From positions 23,175,795-23,239,794 of the forward strand of contig CM044858.1 of NCBI GenBank assembly GCA_024500155.1: a stretch of 64,000 bases of DNA, in the 5' to 3' direction. The notes below the pieces were generated by a model. That model was not told where the DNA came from. It saw only the letters and a program-made list of their open reading frames with translations, and ran no database searches. Below, one piece after another: positions 56,247-64,000 of the stretch. Each line of letters opens with the position of its first letter. The stretch's first letter is position 1. The position numbers were made by a program, and so were the translations under genes. This DNA comes from Chenopodium formosanum. Its lineage: Eukaryota > Streptophyta > Magnoliopsida > Caryophyllales > Amaranthaceae.

Positions 56247-57377
56247 GTAATGGCGTGCAAATTATCAAAATCTTTTAAATTGCTTTGCATTTTGTAGTTT
56301 ATTTTCTTCTTTGTTAGTTTTTTGCATCATTTTGCATGCACACCGTGCTTTGTGCCTTCCTAAGAATACGTTTTGAACGTTTTTCGTAAATGTGTCTTAA
56401 GATGTTCCGTAGTGGTGTTTTACGTAAAGGCTCCCATGGACAGGTTTGTCATTTTACTGTCCCGACGTTATAAATGTCCGGCTTTTCTTCTTTTTTCACA
56501 TCCAAAGCAAAAAGGAAGGCGTTATCATGCAGCGTAAAAATGCAAGGCGTATTGTGCAGCGTAAAATTTTATGGCGTAGGTGTTGCGTATAATTTCACTT
56601 CAGCCTAAGCTTTGCAAGATCTACCTCTCGGAACTAAAAGGTAGAGGATTACTTTAGGCGTTAGCTCACGAGTCGACAGGCAAGTCGAACCATCAGGAAC
56701 AGACACTTGTTGATTTGAAGCAAATATGGTAGTTAGTGAGCTTACTAGCTTACCGGACAGTTAGGGTGTCCATCCACCCCCTGTATAAAGAGCGACGAGA
56801 CGATGTTGCACCTATGTAGTCACGTGCCCCCCAGTCCTGAGGCACGTGTACTCATCTTAGGGACAAAACTGCTTAGAGAGTTGCCGACTTTCTTCTCTCT
56901 CACTGGATTTGGATATGTGCCTCCAGTCCTGAAACATGTATTTCTATCTTGTGGACATCCGGCTCGAATGCCGAAATGTTTGGCTTGAATGGCGAAAACA
57001 CCTTTTTTCATCTTTTACTTAATTAAAGTCGGACTAAAGTTTCAATGACATATCGAGGGACTTAGACCAACGATGACATGATTGAGAGGAAATCATCCCT
57101 TTTACTCCTTTTTTTAAAAACCGATCTCTTCTCATGATTTGACATCACCTAGAACACCTTTACTTGTAAAAGCGTTCTATAAAAGCAAAGGATCAGTCTA
57201 GATTCTTTAGCAAGTTATGACTAGAAATAACTTTTTTCTGGGCTTAATAGCTGCTTGTTTCATACATCGAGGATCGTTTCTACATCCTTAACATTTTTGA
57301 AAGATTCTCTACTCTTTGAGAACTTCGCAGAATAAGTCTCGGATTTATTTCCTTGACTACTTTGATCATCGTCTAAT
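56247..57377. other. Unassigned sequence between copia and next LTR
   Basis: No gene. Three loose repeats of GCAGCGTAAAA / GGCGT at about 56515-56600 and two similar pieces with CAGTCCTGA (about 56830 and 56925). It may be internal DNA of a decayed element. Confidence 0.4.
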
Positions 57378-58820
57378 TGATATGTCCATTTTATATAGTG
57401 ATTTACCCCCGTCCCTTGGTCATAATTAGTAGTGTTTTTGGCTCTTTCGAGCCACTTTTATTACTAATTGGAGTTTTCTAGTGTTTTTGTAGTTTTGGTT
57501 GAGTTTTGTAGGAAATTGCACTTTTGGAGCATTTTCCCGGAGTTTCGAGGAGCGATTACGAGCATTGGAGGAACACGACCATTCATTGAAGCCCAAGACC
57601 GGTTAGAAGAAGCAAATCGGTGATTAAGGGCTCGATACTTGAGATTCCGAGGCGTTTTGGACCGAGTTCAAAGACCCGAAGAGGAACTCCGATTGGGCCA
57701 AAGGTTCGAGGCCCAATTGAAGTTCCAAAAGGAGCCCAAGAGAGCTCGCCCGGGCCATTAAGGTTCGCCCGAAGGCGCGCCCGGCCGGGCGGGGCGAGCA
57801 AGGGGAAGGCAAGGTCTCGCGCCCGGAGCACGCGCACGACCGGGCGCGTGAAGAGGGCAAGCACCAATAAGGCGCGCCCGATCGGGCGGCCTCTAGCCCG
57901 ACCGGGCGCGTGTGTTTGAGAGGACGATTATGTTCCGACTTGTTTCGTTTAGCGTAGAACTCCTTGCTTAGTATTAATGTAATTTTATTAAGCAAGTTTA
58001 GTACACTTCTTCACATACTCTTACTACTTTTCTCTCTCTACTTAGATTTTCTCTCTCTAAACTTTACTTTTCTCTTGTTCCTAAACTCCGTTTGTAATTC
58101 CGTGGATTTGGTACGATTTCTATTTTATTAATTTCAGTATTTTCATTCTTTCAATTCCTTATGTCTTGTTTAATTACTTTGATGTGTTTAGCTTTAATCA
58201 TGTCTGAGTAGTTTCCTTTCTAGGGTTTATGGGGATCTAATAATAATATGAAGGGTTAATTTATGGTTGTTGATTGTCAATACTTAATTAATTTCCTATT
58301 GATTGTTTTAATGCTATGCAATTAGATATGGCCAGGTTTAATTGTATGAGTTTAGCAATATTGGTTCGAGATTCGAGAGATGAGAATTGATGTTTAGGCT
58401 TAGTTTCAATAGGCAGATTAATTTATAAATGGTTAGGTCGAGATTCGAGAGATGAGATTTAATACCTGTAAATTAACTCTGTGATTGTAATGCGTAGCGA
58501 AAGCCCTTTATGATCTTAATAATTAATGTATTGATGATTGATTATTATGCTTTACCCTGGAATATTGTTTATTGGTGAACCTATGCTCTAGGCTTTTATT
58601 ATTATTTGATTTCTCCCTGATTTATTCCTCTTACTCAGATTCTTCGTAGTATAGACTGTAATCACAAAAATATTGGTTACTTTGATAATTTAGATTATAA
58701 CAATTAATTAGGAGTAGAAAGACTAGTTTCCCTGTGGATTCAACCCTACTTCCCTATCTACATAAGTTAGAGGACTTAGGTAATTACTTTTGCTTAGGTG
58801 ATACGACTTTAGCCTGTCAC
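57378..58820 (+). repeat. Athila-like LTR (fifth family)
   Basis: Starts TGATATGTCCATTTTATATAG. Near its end is the segment CCCTGTGGATTCAACCCTAC typical of Athila-group LTRs; the end is at about 58820 (..TTTAGCCTGTCA) or 58837 (..CTCGATCA). GC-rich palindromes such as CGCCCGATCGGGCG and GCGCGCCCGGCCGGGCG occur at 57770-57912. No primer site follows. Confidence 0.6.
57770..57912 (+). promoter_or_regulatory. GC palindrome cluster in LTR
   Basis: Repeats of the type GCGCGCCC..GGGCGG and CGACCGGGCGCGTG at 57774, 57835, 57872 and 57897. Not strictly phased. Confidence 0.65.
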
Positions 58821-59126
58821 TAATCTAGACTCGATCAAAGTGGGGGCTAACTGTAGACATCTACTTTTGGCCTCCTGTCCCGACAGGAAGTGCAATGACG
58901 ATAAATAAAACCATCTTCTTGTTGGATCAAAGTGAAGAATGCTTATGGATAACTGGTTAAACTACGCACAAAACACAAAAACACTACCCCAAACCAAAAA
59001 AACAAAGCCAAACAAAGTCCAATTAACTAAATCCGACCATAATGAGGCTTAAGCCCATGCTTAAAACCTAATAATGATGGATTTAGAAGCTTCTAGGTTA
59101 AATTTAATGCTGCTGCAAAAAAAGCC

Positions 59127-59363
59127 GCGCGCAACTCAATGAATCGTGTTGGGCTGGCGTGCGCAACTAATACAGTTGCACGCGACAGTCAGCGCAATTG
59201 CCAGGGTTGCGCTCGCGGAAGATTAAAAAATTCGAAAAATCGGAAAATCAAATCTTACCATAAAGCTGCGCGCAAGACAATTAGTTGCGCTGCCTGTAGC
59301 AGCGCAACTAAATTACTTGCGCTGGGTTGCCGCATGCAACTCATCCAGTTGCGCGCGACACCT
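59127..59363 (+). promoter_or_regulatory. AGTTGCGC/GCGCAACT motif cluster in LTR
   Basis: Half-palindromes GCGCAACT (59129, 59161, 59312), AGTTGC (59174, 59348) and GCGCAATT (59192) in both orientations, ending about 40 bp before the TATA box. Confidence 0.65.
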
Positions 59364-59404
59364 GCTGCGGCAGAATGTTCAAAACCCTAATCTTACCTAT
59401 TTGC

Positions 59405-59412
59405 TATAAATA
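59405..59412 (+). promoter_or_regulatory. TATA box of Tat-like LTR
   Basis: TATAAATA followed by GAGGCTTACACC and CACA-rich sequence, a normal LTR promoter setting. Confidence 0.65.
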
Positions 59413-60304
59413 GAGGCTTACACCGAGGCTTAAACACACATAAATTAACCCTAAACTCTAGCAGAAAACTTGAACTTGTGCTACCAAACCCCTACCGTCC
59501 TAAACGCTCACCCCTTTGATATTTTGTTACTATGGTGGAGGTTCCCGAACAAGAAGGAGTCCATAAGTGTTCTAAACGGAGATCTAGCAAAGAGAAGTGG
59601 TAAATTCCCGAGCACTTAGATAAATCACTTTTATTTTCTTGTTTAAAAGAACTTTAGTTAATTAATTAGTGTTGCTTGATCGCTTTAAAAGGATTAATTA
59701 ATCAATTCCATATAGTATCTTGCGTTAAATAAGATTAGAATTGAATAATTAATTGTTGGTTGATCACTTAAGCCAAGGCGAATATTGTTTATTTCTTGTC
59801 CTATTCACGAATTTGATTAAATAAAGATAACGACTTTGCAATGTAATTCCTACGTGAATTGATGTGTGTAAATATAATCAACTAGCTTAGTTTAAGGTAT
59901 CGCGTTGCATCTATTGTTTGGTGATGAAATTGTGAAAAAAGAATAGCTAGTAGAGGCCACACTAGGGCTAGGATAGCGATTCCCTCCTAAAGGGAACGTT
60001 ATTTTAGTACCCTCGCTCCCGAACTCATTTTGGTTTATGTAGACCCATTTGGACATAGGTAAACTTACGATTCGTGCTAATTATTCCATGAACTCCACAT
60101 GGAAGAAAGGCATGAACAAGGTTTTATGAGTTTTCCTATAACTAATTGGAGACTCCTACTTGTTTCTTATAAAAAAGCGTAATAATATTATCAATTCTAA
60201 TTCAAGGTCCCCCAAACAGTTAGAAACTCAAATCCTACTACACCTTAACAAATGTAAAGCACTAGGCTTCTAAAGGGCCAATGGGCATTTAAGGAGAAGA
60301 TCCC

Positions 60305-60639
60305 CTACAATGGGAACATCCTCCTTACAGCCTGCAACAATGCAGTTAGACCACAAGACTCCCACAACCCGCGCAACTCCTCGTTGTTGCGAAAATACGA
60401 ATCGTAAAGTTGCCCGATGGTGTTGTTGCCCGAGCCAAGGCAACGAACTCGCTCATTAGTCATCCTGAGCTGAACCCGCTCTAAGATGTGAACTGGGGCG
60501 CGAAGTACAAGGTATGCCCGTCCCACTCAGGGTACTCCCCAAGACTGTAGAAGTACCCTCGCTGGCGTCAACAGGCTCATCCACTTGTGAGCCACTGAGC
60601 CCCGCGAGAGCGCGAACCAGAACTGTGGCGTCGAGACAT
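60305..60639 (-). pseudogene. Unrecognised retroelement-like ORF remnant
   Basis: On the - strand an ATG at 60639 opens a short Ser/Arg-rich reading (MSRRHSSGSRSRGAQW). The protein-like sequence then moves to another frame (RMTNERVRCLGSGNNTIGQ, then YDSYFRNNEELRGLWESCGL, 60526-60305). GC content is higher than in the neighbours. It is probably an accessory or gag-like ORF of a decayed element, in antisense to the LTR on its left. I cannot assign a family. Confidence 0.35.
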
Positions 60640-60937
60640 CTTAATTATATAAGCAAGCAATAATTACCCGCAAAAATTATTGGGTTATTGGCTCATCAGA
60701 TCAAGTCAATCGGGTCGGTAATTTTAAACACCCGTACATCTAATCCTTTAAAGGCGTTACCAACTTACCTTTCATTTTAAAAGTAAAAGAAGAGAAAAGA
60801 AAAAAATAAATAAATAAAAAAATAATCTTGTGTAGCGGTTCTAAAAGATATTCTTATACCCCCCACAAGGCCACCAATAACTCCACCTTTCCACGAGTAA
60901 TAGCCGACAAAAGTCCTTGTAAATTCAAAAATACCAA
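60640..60937. promoter_or_regulatory. Upstream region of APT1
   Basis: AT-rich, with an A-rich tract at about 60780-60825. I see no convincing TATA box. This is the only sequence between element remnants and the gene. Confidence 0.4.
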
Positions 60938-61144
60938 ATGCATCCTCTGAGAATACCTTCTTCGCCAGCCCATTATTTGACAAACACATTCAGTGAATCA
61001 CCAAGGGCAAATCTGTCACTGAAATATTGTTGCTGTCGTCAACCATTGAGCAATATTCGCACACCCAAGTCGACCTCACTGCACTCCCTCTCTCTCTCCT
61101 CTTCTCTACCCCGTCGTTGTTCTACCTCTGTTAATCCGATCAAA
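60938..61144 (+). other. Possible APT1 transit peptide / long 5' UTR
   Basis: The 69-residue in-frame extension runs from MHPLRIPSSPAHYLTNTF to RRCSTSVNPIK, with only two acidic residues expected to matter little. CT-rich DNA (CTCTCTCTCCTCTTCTC at about 61088-61104) also fits a 5' UTR. Both uses are possible: alternative transcripts or leaky scanning could give plastid and cytosolic forms. Confidence 0.55.
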
Positions 61145-62660
61145 ATGGCTTTGGATTCAGAACCTCCTAAGGATGACAGAATCTCAAGAATTCAGTCTTC
61201 TATTCGTGTCATTCCTAACTTCCCTAAATCTGGTTCGATTTTATTCACCTTATTTGTGTTACTGTTATTTCTAAATTTGTTAAACAGTTACTTTTGACTA
61301 AGTAATGATACTGCTTTGATATTGTTGCTGTTTAAATGTGTGCTTAATTTAATTGATGATTTGGATGTGCTATTTAGTTTAATTTTGTGGGTTTGTGTTC
61401 TTTATTGATACTCATTTAAATTTTGTATGTGGGTATAACTAAGTAATGATACTGATTTTTTCTAAATTTGAGAAACAGGTACTTTTAATTAAGTAAAGAT
61501 ACTGCTTTGATATTGTTGTTGTTGTTGTTTAATGTGTGCTTAATTTAATTGATGATTTGGATGTGCTATTTAGTTTAATATTGTGCGTTTGTGTTCTATA
61601 TTGATATTGATTTAAATTTTGTATGTGGTTATTTTTGAAAACAGGGGTTATGTTTCAGGATATTACTACCATGCTGTTGGATCCAAAGGCATTCAAGGAC
61701 ACAATTGATTTGTTTGTTGAAAGATACAAGGGAAAAGATATTTCTGTTGTTGCAGGTAACATATTTCTCGTCTGATAGTTGTAAATATGATGTGTTTTTT
61801 TTTTGCTCTATACTCTGTTGTTGGTGGGATTGTTCTGTACTCTAGTACTCATTTCGTGAGGAATGAGGATCTAAGAGCACTTAGGAAAAATGAAGAAATG
61901 AATAATTTGATTAACACAAATATTAGTTGATGACTTTTCGTTGAATGTAAAAAAATAAAATATGCTGGTATTATTTTTTTAAAACAAATTTTGTTCACTT
62001 TACTTTATTTCTATTTTTGATAAACACTCTTTTTACTACTATATCTGTTTTTGTATAATTGACATAATCAAACTTGACATACTTAATCAATGCACTAGTT
62101 TGATATTAGATGTATATGATTAAATGTTACGAGTATTAAAAATATATAAAAAAGTTGATATTATGAAGCTTTGTATTAATATTTATTTAACAATATATTT
62201 CATATTAAAATTTGTTTTGTATCTAAAATGCAAGGGTCAAAGTTAGTATTTGAATAGTGAAAAAAGTCAAAACGTGTCAAATATTTAGGAACGGAGGGAG
62301 TATCATATCCCCTCACCCGAAAGAAATTGAAGTGATTTGTTTTCTTGGTTATTCAATATCAATTGCCTGTATTTTGTGATTTGAGTTGGTAATGTTATAA
62401 CACGTTCTTGACTCATTGATGAAGCTTGCATAGGTGGTTGAGATTTGTGCTATGTTATGTTATGCATTTATTATTTATGCCGTTATGCCTATAGATGGTT
62501 TTTGTTTTGGAAACTGTTTGATAATCTTCATATTGATGATCATGTGATATTGCGTGCTATATTGTAGGGGTTGAGGCAAGAGGGTTCATTTTCGGTCCAC
62601 CCATTGCATTGGCTATTGGTGCTAAATTTGTTCCAATGAGAAAGCCTGGGAAATTACCTG
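60938..62660 (+). CDS. APT1: Adenine phosphoribosyltransferase, exons 1-3 (3' part beyond window)
   Basis: The enzyme converts adenine and PRPP to AMP and pyrophosphate, salvaging adenine; plant APT1 also acts on cytokinin bases. Exon 1 contains the cytosolic-type start ATG 61145 (MALDSEPPKDDRISRIQSSI) and ends at 61232 (GT donor). Exon 2 is 61645-61755 (QDITTMLLDPKAFKDTIDL). Exon 3 is 62568-62660 (VEARGFIFGPPIALAIGAKF). Codon counts match across the joins and all three introns are phase 1. The PRPP-binding loop exon is not in the window; 62661-64000 is intron. The frame of exon 1 is open upstream to ATG 60938, adding 69 residues rich in Ser, Arg, Leu and Pro, nearly without acidic residues, like a plastid transit peptide. 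Arabidopsis APT1 also has a longer plastid form. All visible exons are intact. Confidence 0.93.
61268..61630. repeat. Tandem duplication in APT1 intron 1
   Basis: About 170-bp units begin TTTCTAAATTTG at 61268 and 61459 and end with AAATTTTGTATGTGG at about 61434 and 61628. Each includes AAACAG near its start, resembling the true acceptor AAAACAG at 61639-61644. Confidence 0.88.
61756..62567 (+). other. APT1 intron 2 with Stowaway-like MITE end
   Basis: AT-rich intron. GGAACGGAGGGAGTA (62290-62304) is the inner-to-outer end of a Stowaway-type (Tc1/mariner) MITE flanked by TA. I could not find the matching left end, so the element is probably truncated or diverged. Confidence 0.55.
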
Positions 62661-62950
62661 GTTTGTTATGACAACTTTATCTATACATTTGTCATAAATA
62701 ATTGACTGTTTAAGTGATATCCTTGTAGCTAGCTTTGATTAACAAGTGATGAATCTATTAAGTTTTTGCTGTTCTTTCTAATCACACATATCGACAGGCT
62801 TATGAATACTTTATTATGGCTGGTTGTTGCATTTAATTGGACTCCCAACTAGGCTATGCTCTGTTATGTATGCCTACTTATATTATTAAAACTGGAAGAA
62901 TAAAATGTGGCCTAATTTATGGGAAGGATGTGTACATAGTAGGCTAATTT

Positions 62951-63049
62951 TTTGTTGAAGTTTAGCTTTAGAATGTAGAATAACTCTTTGTTGAAGTTTT
63001 GCTCTAGAATGTAGAATAACTCTTTGTTGAAGTTTAGCTCTAGAATGTA
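62951..63049. repeat. Three 36-bp tandem repeats
   Basis: TTTGTTGAAGTTT..CTAGAATGTAG is repeated with exact 36-bp steps (62951, 62987, 63023). Confidence 0.9.
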
Positions 63050-63580
63050 GGCTTTAGTTTCTCATAAATTTCTCTTATTATGGGCAAGTTTATTGTTTCT
63101 TTTGATCTATCAATTTGACTGTTATGTTATGAGCCTTATCATTTGTTTGTTGTGGTATTACTTAAGCTGCATATAAACTTTTTTTCCTTTCCTTTTTAAA
63201 ATCTAAGTACTATCCTTATTCTGTTTGAAATTTACTCCCACAATTACTTTTTGACTTTTTAAGGGAATTTATTTTCTATGCACATTTGCTGAATGTACAT
63301 TTTTGACCAACATTACATAATAGTCAAAATTTTTTGGTTATTTTAAGCACCCATTGCGACTGTGATAAACTTGCTCTACCAACACTATCACATAATACGA
63401 AAATAACTCAGGAAATTGTGGAGAGGTTGATTCTTGGCATAATTAAAGACATCAGTTGGTAGTTAGAGGATACCACTTACCAAACTAATTTTGCTCTTTC
63501 ACTCAACCCTTTCCCCTCTTATATACAAAATTTTGTCTCTCTCACAAATACCCAAAGGATTTTGGTTTGTGCCCACTAAG

Positions 63581-63656
63581 TGTTATGGCGGCTGTCCATG
63601 TGGCTGGCATTCCAGTGAAGTGTTATGGCTGCTGTCCATGTTGCTGGCATATTAGT
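63581..63656. repeat. Two 40-bp tandem repeats
   Basis: TGTTATGGC..GCTGTCCATG..GCTGGCAT occurs at 63581 and 63621. Confidence 0.9.
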
Positions 63657-64000
63657 GGGTGCTGCTCTCCCATAATATTCTCGTTCCTTTTTCTTCTACT
63701 TGACAAGTGGCCTCTCTCTTATGAATCAAACAAGTCTAAACATGACTTTTTTCTATTTTCTTTTTCTTTTTATAAAAATGAGGTATAATATAGGAGATTT
63801 TCTCAAATTGTGCATATTTATAAGATTACAAACAAGAACATAAAAAAGAAATGGATGGAATAATGTTCAGTATTGGATTACTATTATGCTAGTAAAGCCT
63901 AACACATTTATTTATTCTTATAAATGTTGGCAGTTCATCACATATGTTTTACTTGAATTATGGTTGGTATAAAATGTAGTATTCCTAAGTATATTTGTGT

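Larger units (their letters stand above)
58838..60100 (+). repeat. Tat-like polypurine tract and LTR, right end unresolved
   Basis: AAGTGGGGGCTAAC (58838-58851) is a typical polypurine tract followed by the LTR start TGTAGACATCTACTTTTGG (58852). Inside, GCGCAACT / AGTTGCGC motifs (59127-59363) precede TATAAATA (59405-59412). The LTR end could not be fixed and is somewhere near 60100-60200. Confidence 0.6.
62661..64000 (+). other. APT1 intron 3 (continues beyond window), with short tandem repeats
   Basis: Starts GTTTGTTATG at the donor. It holds three 36-bp repeats (TTTGTTGAAGTTTAGCTCTA.. at 62951, 62987, 63023) and two 40-bp repeats (TGTTATGGCGGCTGTCCATG.. at 63581 and 63621). No further exon is recognised to the window end; an intron longer than 1.3 kb is unusual for the gene. 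Confidence 0.65.

Noticed and set aside
57583..57995. ORFs on both strands over the GC-rich LTR cluster
   Set aside because: Open only because GC-rich DNA lacks stops; inside a recognisable LTR.

Overview
This is nuclear DNA of a flowering plant, almost certainly a eudicot. Nearly all of it is degraded LTR retrotransposons plus one CACTA transposon. A single conserved host gene, an adenine phosphoribosyltransferase (APT1-like) gene, starts at the right end and runs off the window. The evidence is Ty3/gypsy Athila-type LTRs with the plant-typical primer site TGGCGCCGTTG, Ty1/copia elements primed by initiator Met-tRNA, an En/Spm transposase, and APT exons separated by AT-rich introns. The species cannot be named from the sequence alone.

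Layout: 1-7916, + strand 3' part of an Athila-type element (gag end, protease, no reverse transcriptase, ATHILA ORF1). 7917-9551, its LTR, followed by a primer site, a gag fragment and a partial LTR (to 10810). 10811-13605, - strand copia leader and deleted LTR. 13606-19480, - strand non-autonomous GAG-only (TR-GAG-like) element. 19481-21662, + strand 3' end of another Athila-like element. 21865-22340, CACTA fragment. 22341-23680, truncated Athila A LTR. 23681-28249, - strand Athila B with truncated ORF1. 28250-29824, + strand copia LTR and leader. 29825-33375, - strand Athila A 3' end. 33376 to about 39.3 kb, CACTA element with TnpD and a partial TnpA-like gene. About 39.4-40.36 kb, Athila-like LTR. 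40363-42649, Tat/Ogre-type LTR. 42728-50984, - strand copia with a recognisable but broken gag-pol. 50985-53091, fragments of another LTR element. 53092-56246, - strand copia leader and 5' LTR. 57378 to about 60.1 kb, two adjoining LTRs. 60938-62660, APT1 exons 1-3.

Many junctions fall exactly on the end of the next element, as in nested insertion, yet the right halves of the interrupted elements are absent. The region therefore looks like nested insertion followed by large deletions. None of the element genes is intact. Several stop codons fit C-to-T change at Gln or Arg codons, as expected for methylated, silenced DNA.

The most interesting signals are in non-coding element DNA. (1) Arrays of a 12-bp palindromic GC motif occur at exact 21-bp steps in all four 5'-complete Athila A LTRs, upstream of the TATA box where one is recognisable, and again just upstream of the env-like ORF1. 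Other LTR families carry unrelated but analogous arrays at the same place. (2) A stem-loop with a constant AGGA loop and covarying stems precedes each polypurine tract or tract-like motif. (3) An inverted repeat with paired changes forms the first ~20 bases of Athila LTRs. The APT1 gene also has an in-frame upstream start that would add a transit-peptide-like leader.
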